DNA of 34,760 nucleotides from Mastigocoleus sp. MO_188.B34. GTDB taxonomy: Bacteria; Cyanobacteriota; Cyanobacteriia; Cyanobacteriales; Nostocaceae. Position 1 is the first letter of the stretch. Each line of letters starts with the position of its first letter. Below the pieces are notes generated by a model that did no database searches, was not told the origin of the DNA, and saw only the letters and a program-made list of their open reading frames with translations. Where the stretch lies: contig NZ_JASJDK010000098.1 of the NCBI RefSeq assembly GCF_030065675.1, positions 1 through 34,760 of the forward strand, given 5' to 3'. Below, piece after piece: positions 17,046-25,494 of the stretch. Made by a program: the position numbers and the translations under genes.

Positions 17046-17849
17046 TCTAAAAAAGATTGAATTAACAAAAACTATAATTTAAAAGGGTTTGGGCATTAGT
17101 TTATTTGCTAGGGGAGATTTTGAAATTAATATTTACACGCCTTTACCCTTACTCCATCGGGCTTACTATTTAGTATTTAACAAGATTGTCCCATTTATCT
17201 ATTAAATTGAGGAATATTTTAATGCTGGAATTGCTAAAAAATTGATGTTAATAAATTACCGATATTAACAAATTAAAACCAAAAAATCAAAAACATCAGC
17301 TAGCTTGGGAAAAAGTATATCTTAAATTTTCGATGGAAGGAGCCTTAGCAGATAGGAAGAATAATACTTTAGAGAGAGTAGTATCAAATTGGGTCAATTA
17401 TTTGTAAAGAAAAGATACTTATAGTTGCATTTTAGAGCAACGTGTTTATATTGTTCGATTTTTTTAGGACAGATACATATATTAATTGCATCGATGCAAC
17501 CTTCTGAGAACCCAGTTATGACTCCTTTGCAATCAAGGATGATTACAATACAGGGTGGTATTAATAATGAACTACAAACTGGATAAAAACTATTACTTAC
17601 TAGTTCTAAACTTCCGAATAGTTTTGGGTTATGAAATGTTAATAAAAAAGGTCGGACTTACGCAAATAGAACTGGAATCTAAACTCTCAGTGCGTAAGCC
17701 CGTTCGAGAAAGAAGAAAAACAGTCCGATCAAAAAATTCAATCAAATAAACTCTAATTAAATAAATTTGAATACTTGTTTTATCTTCTTCTAATCAAATA
17801 AATATCTCGCACTTTTTTGAAAGAGCCTTACCTTAAGTCTCTTATTGAT
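17046..17849. other. Spacer between nadB and psbU
   Basis: It must hold the nadB promoter, which I could not place. There is a 14-base palindrome TTGCATCGATGCAA at 17486-17499, and a 30-codon + strand frame (17494-17586, MQPSENPVMTPLQSR...) whose start lies inside that palindrome. The frame has no ribosome site and resembles nothing I can name. An inverted repeat follows at 17653-17702. Confidence 0.45.
17653..17702. repeat. Inverted repeat CGGACTTACGCA / TGCGTAAGCCCG
   Basis: The 12-base arms at 17653-17664 and 17691-17702 pair with one mismatch around a 26-base loop. Related single arms occur at 14197 (GGACTTACGTAA) and 22194 (GACTTACGCAA). From memory the motif GGACTTACGCAA is widespread in Nostocales spacers and is probably a dispersed repeat end. 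Confidence 0.55.
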
Positions 17850-18290
17850 TTATCTGTAAATACCGTTATTAAACCGGTCAGCCCCTTCGTTAAAGATAGC
17901 TTCGCTTTTTGTCACTGTAAAATCATCCAAGTGAGATTGCAGTAATTGTTTTTGACGATTGCTCAATCCAGAAATATCTAAAACATCTTCTACATTTTCA
18001 TAAGGAGCGTTCAGAATAACTTTCCGAGCTAAAGTCGGATAGAACCCCGGATATTGCTGGAAAGCTCGCACATTAGTGTTATTTAAATCTATTTTGTCAC
18101 CATAAACATCTGGTAATTTAGCATCAGCACGATTACGCAAACGAGCTATTCCAACTCCTAAGGTCGGTGTGGGTTGGTTAAACATTGTGCTCCTTAGATC
18201 GATTGCATGGGCTTGGGGAACAAATCCCAACCATCCAAAACATCCTATCAACAAACTAAAAACAATTAATACACGCGCTAATAGTTTCAC
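17850..18290 (-). CDS. psbU: Photosystem II 12-kDa extrinsic protein PsbU
   Basis: Lumenal protein that binds the donor side of photosystem II and stabilises the oxygen-evolving Mn cluster. From GTG 18290: a signal peptide VKLLARVLIVFSLLIGCFGW ending at the AHA cleavage site before IDLRS, then the PsbU core with KIDLNNTNVRAFQQYPGFYP and a helix-hairpin-helix-like segment NVEDVLDISGLSNRQKQLL. The mature length of about 117 residues is close to the family norm, though the segment just after cleavage (STMFNQPTPTLGVGIARLRN) looks divergent. The frame also has ATG 18311, adding MERGRRI; the GTG start fits known homologues better and follows AGAGGTAGAAG. It is probably monocistronic, 323 bases from the next gene upstream. 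Confidence 0.93.
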   Translation of the reverse strand: MKLLARVLIVFSLLIGCFGWLGFVPQAHAIDLRSTMFNQPTPTLGVGIARLRNRADAKLPDVYGDKIDLNNTNVRAFQQYPGFYPTLARKVILNAPYENVEDVLDISGLSNRQKQLLQSHLDDFTVTKSEAIFNEGADRFNNGIYR

Positions 18291-18613
18291 GATTCTTCTA
18301 CCTCTTTCCATCGGACAAAAACCAAAATTTCACAAATCAAAACTCATTTATTAAGAGCGGCTCAAGCAATAGCAATTACTATTTGCCAAGATTCCCCAAA
18401 ATACGCCATGAGGTATGAAGTAACTGATAATTGTTCATTGATTCAAGTTTGACGAACATACAGCACTCATTCACAACTAATATACAGCGTATTAATATCT
18501 ACAATACTTGCCGCTATTAGCTTTAAACTTATTTTTGTCAAAAATTATCAAAATTTATGCTCAGAATTTTAAATTTACAGTCTTTTTCGGACATGCATAT
18601 TTAAGTCAAAATT
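18291..18613. other. Spacer between psbU and the DUF3120 gene
   Basis: It should contain the psbU promoter (reverse strand). No gene or clear -10/-35 pair was recognised. Confidence 0.4.
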
Positions 18614-19303
18614 TCAAGCAATAACGGCGGCTAGTAGAAATAAAGCATCTACTAAAATTGTACTTAAAACTGCACCACTAAAAGCATAGTAGTGACTTTC
18701 TTGTTTCCGTAAAGGTATTACTCCAAGTATTAACAATATTGTAGCTAAAATAAATGCCCAGCCTTGTCCCCACGGTGTCTGTACTTGTGTTAAAGCGCTT
18801 TGCAATATTGGTCTAACTAAATCCGGCTCAACCTGCATTATCTGTCGCCAGTGTGGTATCAAACCTACCAAATAAAAATATACATCTGTGAGTGCAGTAC
18901 CCAGTAAAGAACCTAAATAAAACCAATTACCTACTTTGCCCCAATTTCGATACGCGCACCATAAAGCAAAAGGTAAACCAACAGATTCTACGGGTAAATG
19001 CCATAAAGGTTCCCAACGCAACCAACCCCAGTAAATCGAACCAGCTAACCAACTCCAGCTAAACCCTATCAGCAAATCGCCCCATAGATAGGTGCTGTAA
19101 CGCGACATTAACAATTTACCCAACCAAACCCAAAATCCCGTCAAGGCTAAACTCATCCAAGGTAGCGATCGCACTAATGGAGCTTCTATAAATACTGGTA
19201 CTGAGACCAAAAATACTGAAAAAGCAAATACTAGCCAAATTCCCCTAGAACTGAATTTACTTGTAAAGCCTACAACCAGGGGAGAAACTATTCCCTTATC
19301 CAT
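18614..19303 (-). CDS. DUF3120 family multi-pass membrane protein
   Basis: Integral membrane protein of a family that I know only from cyanobacteria and that has no established function. Five to six transmembrane helices are apparent, starting at about residue 21. Conserved-looking stretches are VPVFIEAPLVRSLPW, GDLLIGFSWSWLAGSIYW followed by GWLRWEPLWHLP, and a C-terminal VLSTILVDALFLLAAVIA. The Trp-rich segment is the clearest mark of the family. The open frame runs to 19411, but ATG 19303 with AAGGAAG six bases upstream was chosen (229 residues); the extra 36 residues are low-complexity and unlike the family. It is on the same strand as psbU and nadB but with long spacers, so no operon is implied. 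Confidence 0.85.
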   Translation of the reverse strand: MDKGIVSPLVVGFTSKFSSRGIWLVFAFSVFLVSVPVFIEAPLVRSLPWMSLALTGFWVWLGKLLMSRYSTYLWGDLLIGFSWSWLAGSIYWGWLRWEPLWHLPVESVGLPFALWCAYRNWGKVGNWFYLGSLLGTALTDVYFYLVGLIPHWRQIMQVEPDLVRPILQSALTQVQTPWGQGWAFILATILLILGVIPLRKQESHYYAFSGAVLSTILVDALFLLAAVIA

Positions 19304-19876
19304 GATTTCTTCCTTATCTTCACATTCCTCACAAATTTTTTCCTTGAAAAATTTTTCTTCAAAAGAAGAAAATCGAGCACCAGAGGATGAAAAAAGTGTA
19401 TTGTTAATCAATTTTTTAATATTTGTTACTTAACTTTACTTTATGTAATTTAAGATATCACAATCAAAAATCCCCCCTGGGGGCATATTTATGTTACCTC
19501 AACTACGCTTTTTTTCAACAAAAAACCCAAAATAGGCACAAAAAAAAGCAAATTTTAGTCAAAAAAAATACTTCTTAAAAATATTTGGAAGATTAGGTTT
19601 GCCAACAAAAATAAGGTTTAAATGAAACTTTGTTACCAGTTCAAACTGAAATATTTAGCGCGAGATTTTTTAAGACTTCAGAAAGCATAAATAAAAAGTA
19701 AAAATACAAGTAAATAAAAACTGTAAAAGCAGGTATTCTGGAGCGAGAACAGGGTTTGATTCTGAGGCAAGTTCGATATCGCCTTGCTATAAAGCTTTGG
19801 AAACTTATTTCCTGGAAGCAAACGATGACATCCAAATTTACAATCGCGAGCAACTTTTATTGAAGTGAGTAATTAG
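19304..19876. other. Divergent spacer DUF3120 gene / uppP
   Basis: No gene is supported. It contains a CCCCC-TGGGGG short palindrome near 19475-19485, very A-rich tracts (about 19510-19590), and presumably promoters for both neighbours. A 70-codon reverse frame at 19641-19853 looks spurious. Confidence 0.4.
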
Positions 19877-20839
19877 ATGGGTATCTCAAAACGTATATTT
19901 TTTCCTATATTGACGGCTTTATCTGCAATTTTATCGGTTGCTATCTTTTCTCTTCCGGTTTTAGGTTCTGAAACAACTGCTGTTGAAACAACAACCCAAA
20001 TGAATATTTGGCAAGCAATTGTTTTAGGGTTTGTCCAAGGTGCAACTGAATTTATTCCCATTAGTAGTACAGCACACTTAAAAGCTGTTCCGGTGCTATT
20101 AGGTTGGGGAGATCCTGGAGTAGCTTTCAGTGCCATGATTCAGTTGGGCAGTATTGGAGCTGTTTTATGGTATTTCTGGGGATTATTAACAGAAGTGATT
20201 GGCGGTGCATTCGTTGCTTTGAAGCGTTCTGATTATCAAGACAATAACTTTAAAATTGCTATTGGTATTGCCGTAGGTACCCTACCAATTGTCTTTTTTG
20301 GTCTTTTGGTCAAAGTCTTCCTCGAGGATTTTTACGAAAATAGTGTGCGTAGCATGACAATGATTGCATGTGCTTCCATTCTTATGTCTGTATTAATGGG
20401 ACTAGCAGAAAAACTGGGTTCGAGAAAGCGTAATTTTGATAAACTGAGCGCTAAAGATGGAATTTTAATGGGCTTTGGTCAACTTTTGGCAATAGTTCCG
20501 GGAGCTTCTCGCTCGGGTTCCACCATCACTACTGGACTATTTATGGGCTTGGAAAGGGAAACTGCAGCGAAGTTTTCATTTTTATTGGGTATTCCTGCTA
20601 TTACTCTACCGGGAATTGTCGGACTTAAAGATTTACTTGAAGCCGATTTAGGAAATATGAGCGTATTAATGCCTTCGATCGCAGGGCTACTTTCATCAGC
20701 AGTTTTCTCTTATTTAGCGATTGCTTGGCTGTTAAACTTCCTCAAAACGAGAAGTAATTGGATTTTTGTTTGGTATCGTCTAGTATTTGGAATTGCAATA
20801 TTGGGCTTAATATCAACCGGGATATTGCAAAATATATAG
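19877..20839 (+). CDS. uppP: Undecaprenyl-diphosphatase UppP (BacA family)
   Basis: Membrane enzyme that dephosphorylates undecaprenyl diphosphate, recycling the lipid carrier for peptidoglycan and other envelope glycans; the family also gives bacitracin resistance. The two signature regions are present: GFVQGATEFIPISSTAHL (about 51-68) and PGASRSGSTITTGL (about 208-221). The first catalytic motif is QGATE, with Gln where E. coli has Glu; the family motif allows (E/Q)xxxE and I believe Gln is usual in cyanobacteria. Eight or so hydrophobic helices are visible. The protein is about 45 residues longer than the E. coli enzyme because of an N-terminal hydrophobic extension (1-40) that could be an extra helix or signal peptide. 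ATG 19877 follows GAAGTGAG. It is transcribed alone. Confidence 0.94.
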   Translation: MGISKRIFFPILTALSAILSVAIFSLPVLGSETTAVETTTQMNIWQAIVLGFVQGATEFIPISSTAHLKAVPVLLGWGDPGVAFSAMIQLGSIGAVLWYFWGLLTEVIGGAFVALKRSDYQDNNFKIAIGIAVGTLPIVFFGLLVKVFLEDFYENSVRSMTMIACASILMSVLMGLAEKLGSRKRNFDKLSAKDGILMGFGQLLAIVPGASRSGSTITTGLFMGLERETAAKFSFLLGIPAITLPGIVGLKDLLEADLGNMSVLMPSIAGLLSSAVFSYLAIAWLLNFLKTRSNWIFVWYRLVFGIAILGLISTGILQNI

Positions 20840-21083
20840 AAATAATACTCAATGAATTAGTGTTTTCTTGACTTTTACCAAATAATGATTTGAGGCTAAG
20901 TTTTAGAAATTTGAGTTGTTGTTTAAATCTTCAAAACCGAGATAATACATAACTCAGTTTCTCGATATCCTAAATTCTGGGAAATTAGAAGTTTTCCAGA
21001 ATTTAGATTTTAAGCTAGTAAAATGCTCTTTATATTGGGACTTCCAAAGAATAAAATAATCAAAAAAACTCAAGAGGTCGCAT

Positions 21084-21362
21084 CTAAACAATAATGATAA
21101 TCATTATGATGGAGGGGAGGTGTAATTCTGCCTTATATCGTCCCCTTGCAGAATAATTATCTACACAAGTAATACCATTGGTAAGTTCTCTAATCCCTTT
21201 GCGGATGGTATTTCTATCCCATCCTAATTCTTTTTGAGCTAATAATTGCCCTCCGTACCCTAAAGAAATTACAGTTTGTGCCTGGAAACGTCGTCTTGCT
21301 GCACCTTTTAATTGAGATGCTGTTTCTTTGAGTAAATCTTTAACCTCGTCAGTTAATTCCAT
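21084..21362 (-). pseudogene. Truncated ISAzo13-family transposase (N-terminal fragment)
   Basis: From ATG 21362 (or GTG 21377) the frame reads MELTDEVKDLL and continues through LKGAARRRFQAQTVISLGYG and ELGWDRNTIRKGIREL to ARGRYKAELHLPS. This is the N-terminal DNA-binding part of ISAzo13-like transposases. Homology stops after HLP, where the full protein would continue for several hundred residues; the frame then runs into IIMIIIIV and stops at a simple AT repeat. The whole catalytic domain is missing, so the product cannot transpose. The junction probably marks the internal deletion that made the element. Confidence 0.85.
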
Positions 21363-21417
21363 AGGCGATTTTAACACCCAAAAACTTTAACTATGCATTA
21401 TTGAATTTACTACAATT

Positions 21418-21456
21418 TGCGGAATCAGTGCTGCCGTCGGCAGCACTGATTCCGCA
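21418..21456. repeat. 39-base perfect palindrome inside the IS relic
   Basis: Two 19-base arms, TGCGGAATCAGTGCTGCCG and its exact complement, flank a single T. It is far richer in G+C than the element around it and lies about 55 bases upstream of the transposase start. It may be a dispersed palindromic repeat nested in the element, or a structure acting on transposase expression. Confidence 0.75.
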
Positions 21457-21721
21457 TCTATAAAATGATTATTATTTTCATTATTGATTATTTTATTCTT
21501 TGGAAGTCCCTTATCAAAACGGAGTCCTACATATAAAAAATTTTAATTACCAATTAGCAATTACAAATTATCAAATAGCTAATGCCGCACTAAACTAAAG
21601 CTACCAGAGACGAGTGTATAAAATTTTCAATATTTGATAAAAATAAACCCTTCTCTTAATATCAAAGAAGGGTAGTTAATGAAGAGATCTATTGATAATG
21701 CAAAACAAACATTTAGATTTC

Positions 21722-21910
21722 TTAAACGTTAGCTAATTCTCTTATTCGTGGATTCATAACTAGTTCGACCATTTGATTAATTGGCAATGAGCAATCTTTT
21801 TGAGCAATCCAGTTTGGCATTTCTTGCCAACAACTTGGACAAAACAAATAGACTTGATTTCCACGAATGTGCCGTAGCATATTATCGGAACAACAAGGAC
21901 AATTAATCAT
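21722..21910 (-). CDS. Small zinc-ribbon protein (62 aa), function unknown
   Basis: Predicted zinc-binding protein with two knuckles, C4-x2-C7 (INCPCCS) and C24-x2-C27 (FCPSCWQEMP), separated by MLRHIRGNQVYL. The arrangement and the CWQEMP ending match a small family that I recall as common in filamentous cyanobacteria, with no assigned role. The open frame extends upstream to 21964, but ATG 21910 is preceded by GAGG at good spacing and begins directly before the first knuckle, so it was chosen. The C-terminal half (33-62) is polar with one predicted helix. Its size and single ribbon suggest a nucleic-acid or protein-binding accessory factor (inference only). Confidence 0.75.
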   Translation of the reverse strand: MINCPCCSDNMLRHIRGNQVYLFCPSCWQEMPNWIAQKDCSLPINQMVELVMNPRIRELANV

Positions 21911-22302
21911 ATTAGCCTCGATTTCTTTATTAAGTAATATTTTGATGAACCGCTTAGTATTCACCTATACTTCAAGGTTATAAACGAAATATAAAGTTCG
22001 TGCTACAAAACATACTGTTTCTTCAAGAAAGTTAATTAGTTGATACCTAGCTTTACCAAATAATGAGCAAACTAGTTCTTTTTCTTATAATTAAGGTAAA
22101 CATATTAAATAAAACTTAAAAACATAATGCCAATTTCCAATAAAGTAAAACAAGTAATATGCAAAAAGATAATAAATTAATCTATCCCGAACAGACTTAC
22201 GCAACATACTGTTACAGTTTTTTGATTATTTCGTAACTATTTTGAAATGTATTTTTTTGACCCGCTCTGAATTCTGTATGAGAAATAAATTCTGAATATC
22301 TC
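21911..22302. other. Spacer between the zinc-ribbon and GNAT genes
   Basis: No gene is supported. It contains copy 2 of the 19-base repeat (21987-22005) and a GACTTACGCAA arm (22194-22204) of the dispersed repeat described at 17653. The rest is AT-rich. Confidence 0.45.
21987..22005. repeat. 19-base dispersed repeat, copy 2
   Basis: AAATATAAAGTTCGTGCTA, identical to 7676-7694, located 77 bases upstream of the zinc-ribbon start codon. Confidence 0.6.
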
Positions 22303-22755
22303 TTAACTTCCTCGGTAGTGCATGAATTGCACAGGGAAAATCCTCAAAGTTTTTGCTAGTTGAGAAATACGAAATTTGCTTTGGAGCGAACGCGGTAATT
22401 CTTCCCAAGTAACAGGGTGAAAACCAAAACGACTATAAAAGTTTGCGAGTCGTTTTCCCAAACATTCTAAATAAAGTGCTTGCTCACAAGATGCAATTAA
22501 ATGTCGGGTTAAGAAGCTTCCCAAACCGCGTTTTCTCCAAGTAGGTAAAACAACCAAGCTTCCTAGCTCTTTGACTCCGGAGTATTCTCTTAATTGTCCG
22601 CATGCGACGATATCCCCAGAACATTCGATCACCCAAAATTGTTGCCATCGAATTTGGGTCGGATCGAGTTTAGCCCTTAATACTAAAAATCTAATTGACC
22701 AAATATCAGATGGTTTTGCTTCGCGAATAATACATCCATCAGGTAGAACTGACAT
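22303..22755 (-). CDS. GNAT-family N-acetyltransferase
   Basis: Acetyl-CoA-dependent acyltransferase of the GNAT fold, 150 residues, single domain. Motif A is clear: LGSLVVLPTWRKRGLGSFL, with the acetyl-CoA pyrophosphate loop RKRGLG (74-79). Motif B follows as ALYLECLGKRLANFYSRFGF (about 93-112), including the typical FYxxxGF near the end. The acceptor could be a small molecule or a protein N-terminus or Lys side chain; the sequence does not say. ATG 22755 is used; no strong ribosome site is seen. The gene stands alone next to tRNA-His, transcribed the same way but about 230 bases downstream of it. Confidence 0.87.
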   Translation of the reverse strand: MSVLPDGCIIREAKPSDIWSIRFLVLRAKLDPTQIRWQQFWVIECSGDIVACGQLREYSGVKELGSLVVLPTWRKRGLGSFLTRHLIASCEQALYLECLGKRLANFYSRFGFHPVTWEELPRSLQSKFRISQLAKTLRIFPVQFMHYRGS

Positions 22756-22989
22756 ACTAATGATTTAATATCCTCTATAATACACAGACAAAATAAACGT
22801 ATGTCTTGTATTCAATTCCAGAGATATTTGAATGGCTATGTTAAAAAGAGAATCTAAAAGATAGTAATGATACGAAGAATACTGGACGATAGTCTAGTTA
22901 CAAGTTATTATCTGTCCGTTACTTTACTGCCTTAGTTATCAATTACTACTAATCTGTACACGATGTCAAACGAATTAACAAAAATTAAG

Positions 22990-23063
22990 GGCGGACGATG
23001 GGACTCGAACCCACGAATGGAGGAACCACAATCCTCTGCCTTAACCACTTGGCTACGCCCGCC
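22990..23063 (-). tRNA. tRNA-His (GUG)
   Basis: Reading the reverse strand, the acceptor GCGGGCG pairs with CGTCCGC (one G-T pair). The anticodon arm GAGGA-TTGTGGT-TCCTC carries anticodon GTG, and the T arm is GTGGG-TTCGAGT-CCCAT. The extra 5' G (position -1, at 23063) opposite discriminator C (22990) is the hallmark of tRNA-His. The CCA end is not encoded. Flanks are short AT-rich spacers. Confidence 0.96.
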
Positions 23064-23278
23064 ATTTCCTCAACGCAATAGAGATAATAACACACTCTTA
23101 TAAAATTAATCCATAGTTTTTCTTAGAATCGCTAAAATAAGTTGAATTCTAGAATTGAACACCTAAAGTTTGAGATTTGAAGCTCGAATTCCATAGCTTG
23201 AATTTTTAGGCTGGATATCCAGGGCGAGGTCATGACAGCTAGACACTATAAACTTCTAAAAACCTAAAAACTGAAAAA

Positions 23279-23674
23279 ATGAAACTTTTAAAGATTATTG
23301 CTGGTACCGCAGTTGTTGGATTGACTTTGTTAGGGGCATCTATGGCAACTACCAATCCCTCTCAAGCCGCATATGAAGAGTATGCTACACAGCGCTTAAC
23401 TAAGTACCTTAAGGATAATGTGTGCGGTAAGTCCAAAAACTTTTTGGACAATTTACCCATTAAACTTAATTCTCAATGCGACAATTTACTAAATTCTGCG
23501 AACCCACAAGTTCAAGAAATTATTTCCAGAACGACTCAAAGGCAAAATTTCATCATTTTTAGCATTTATCATACGGACTTGAAGTTGGAATCCTTCTCCT
23601 TTATTCCCGGCTACAAGTTTGAAAGCGTTGGAGCATTCAACAATTTTTACATCTACAAGGCCCAACAACAGTAA
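23279..23674 (+). CDS. DUF4359 family protein, exported or membrane-anchored
   Basis: 131-residue protein of a cyanobacterial family without known function. The N-terminus MKLLKIIAGTAVVGLTLLGA is a hydrophobic helix, probably a signal peptide or anchor (possible cleavage near SMA or SQA). Family-like features are the TNPSQAAYEEYATQRLTKYL segment right after it, two cysteines (C49, C67), and the C-terminal stretch TQRQNFIIFSIYHTDL followed by GAFNNFYIY. ATG 23279 is used; the upstream region is A-rich with no strong ribosome site. It is flanked by tRNA-His on the other strand and by a gene-free kilobase downstream, so it is probably monocistronic. Confidence 0.82.
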   Translation: MKLLKIIAGTAVVGLTLLGASMATTNPSQAAYEEYATQRLTKYLKDNVCGKSKNFLDNLPIKLNSQCDNLLNSANPQVQEIISRTTQRQNFIIFSIYHTDLKLESFSFIPGYKFESVGAFNNFYIYKAQQQ

Positions 23675-24714
23675 CAAATATTGCATTCATCTTTATTGGC
23701 ACTCAATTATAAATATTTGAACAAAGTGTTTGCAAACAATTACTAACTTTTCAAGTTACAAAAATGGTTAGTGCACCAAAGAAAAATGTAACTATTGATA
23801 CGAGTTTTTTTATAACTATCTTGTGTTATTTCCTATTGAAATAAAATTACTTTCGAGCAAAATTTTAAATCAATTGCACTTAAGAGCATTCGCTGCTATA
23901 GTAATATTCCTAATATTTTAATATAGCCCTAACTATATTCCTGTATAAGTACTAGTTAGGAAAATCTTTTCATAACTATCAAAATTTAAACCCCGTTCTG
24001 TTAGCAACAGGCACTGAAGAAAATTTTGGAATGTCGAGCGTTAGAAAACTTTGTATATCAAAAATTCGATCATAATAGTTAGTCTAATTTTATTATACCC
24101 AAGCAGTTTACATTACTAGACTGTCTAGGCATAATATATTCACTAAAATCCATATTTCAGCATTAACTTAGTTTCTGCTCGCATCAACTAAATAATAAAT
24201 TAATTTAAAAATAGTTTTAATAGTTGAATGGGTAAATCTGATTATTGATATTTTTCTTCGTTTATCATTTAATTTACGTGTAAATAATAGCTTAATAGCT
24301 GTTTTGATTTGGAATAATATTTGTGTGTTTACTTCAGAATTTTAGAAGATGTCATAATGTTAAATATTTGAGAGAGGTTTTGCTTTAAAAGTTTTGATTG
24401 TATATACTTGGCTTCATCAATCTTGGATGAGCAAACAGCCTTATTAGTGCGATGGTAAAAAGTATGATTGTTTTCATTATAAAAAAACAATAATAGTTAT
24501 TATTATTTGTTTCATGACTAATGGAACAGATGAGTGAATGCTGCGAGTAAAGCGGTTAAGTTTAGTTACTAAATTAATGTGAAAATTATATGTCAAAATT
24601 AAAATACAGATATCAAATTAATTTTATACTTACCAGATAGAATTCTGAAATTTTGATATAAAAGAAGCTGAAACTCACAAATAAATACGCCTTCTAGTCC
24701 ATCTCTAACTATTA
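23675..24714. other. 1.04-kb AT-rich gene-free spacer
   Basis: No reading frame worth calling occurs on either strand. A near-palindrome at 24485-24512 (AAACAATAATA-GT-TATTATTATTTGTTT) and general AT-richness are all I see. It should contain the promoter of the chelatase-cobA pair. Confidence 0.45.
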
Positions 24715-25494
24715 GTGAAACATTCATTTACACCACAGTCGTCGGGATATTTATTGATATATCACGGAAGCCGTGACCCTCGCCCAGAGAGTGCAATGCA
24801 GCAACTAGCAGGTAAGATATCTCAAAAATTGAGAAGTTATCCCACACATGATACAAGTAGTCCTATTGTATCGACACTAAAACATCAAGTATTTGTAGGG
24901 ACAGCATCTCTAGAGTTTGCTTCACAACCTTTGCACTCACAAATTATTGAATTTGCTCGCAATTCAGCGGATAAAGGATGTAATCGCTTGCAAATATTAC
25001 CTTTGTTTTTACTTCCAGGAATACATGTCATGGAAGATATTCCAACAGAAGTTTCACAAGCAAAAGCACAACTTGGTGAAGATATTGTTGTTAACCTACA
25101 GCCATATTTAGGTTCTCATCCCGGTTTAGAAGCTTTATTGGCAAATCAATTACGTATCAACCGAGCAGACGCAACTATTTTACTTGCTCACGGTAGTCGT
25201 CGTCAGTCAGCAACAATGTTGGTAGAGCAAATATCAGTAAAATTAGGTTTAGTAACTGCTTATTGGGCTTCACCACCAAGTTTAGAATCACAAGTTGCGA
25301 CTTTATTCTCTATGGGTTGTAGAAAAATTAATGTTATACCTTACTTTTTGTTTGCAGGCGGAATCACCGATACAATTGCTCGAACGATAGAAAAGTTGAA
25401 ACTAAATTTCCCTACGATTAGCTTCCAACTATCTAAACCTCTAGGAGCAAATGCAGAAATAATCGAACTAATTTGGGATTTAATGGAAAGATGA
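24715..25494 (+). CDS. sirB: Sirohydrochlorin chelatase, two-domain CbiX/SirB type
   Basis: Inserts Fe (siroheme) or Co (cobalamin) into sirohydrochlorin. The protein is two tandem CbiX domains. The first (about 10-135) has HGSRDPRPES with H17 and the metal-site H104 in LLPGIHVMED. The second (about 152-259) has LLAHGSRRQSA with H159 but reads PYFLFAGGITD where the first domain has PLFLLPGIHVMED, so the second metal-binding His is absent. The active site is therefore probably in the N-terminal half, with the C-terminal half structural (inference). The start is GTG 24715, the only plausible codon before the first motif. The stop overlaps the cobA start by four bases (ATGA at 25491-25494), so the two are translationally coupled and make consecutive-pathway enzymes. 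Metal choice cannot be read from sequence. Confidence 0.9.
   Translation: MKHSFTPQSSGYLLIYHGSRDPRPESAMQQLAGKISQKLRSYPTHDTSSPIVSTLKHQVFVGTASLEFASQPLHSQIIEFARNSADKGCNRLQILPLFLLPGIHVMEDIPTEVSQAKAQLGEDIVVNLQPYLGSHPGLEALLANQLRINRADATILLAHGSRRQSATMLVEQISVKLGLVTAYWASPPSLESQVATLFSMGCRKINVIPYFLFAGGITDTIARTIEKLKLNFPTISFQLSKPLGANAEIIELIWDLMER

Larger units (their letters stand above)
21037..21510. mobile_element. 474-bp non-autonomous ISAzo13-type element with perfect 27-bp terminal inverted repeats
   Basis: Left end GGGACTTCCAAAGAATAAAA... (21037-21063) is the exact reverse complement of 21484-21510 over 27 bases. Between them lie an N-terminal transposase fragment (reverse strand) and a 39-base palindrome. 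Full ISAzo13 elements are well over 1 kb, so most of the transposase has been deleted internally while both ends are intact, leaving something that could in principle be moved by a related full-length transposase. Flanks read TATT before and TTAT after; at most a 2-base TT duplication is visible. Confidence 0.85.

Noticed and set aside
17555-17749. 64-codon + strand frame between nadB and psbU
   Set aside because: It runs across the GGACTTACGCA inverted repeat and lacks a ribosome site.
19304-19411. N-terminal extension of the DUF3120 gene
   Set aside because: The extension is Glu/Lys/Phe-rich and unlike the family, while ATG 19303 has a good ribosome site.
19641-19853. 70-codon reverse frame upstream of uppP
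   Set aside because: No ribosome site or recognisable motif; it occupies the expected uppP promoter region.
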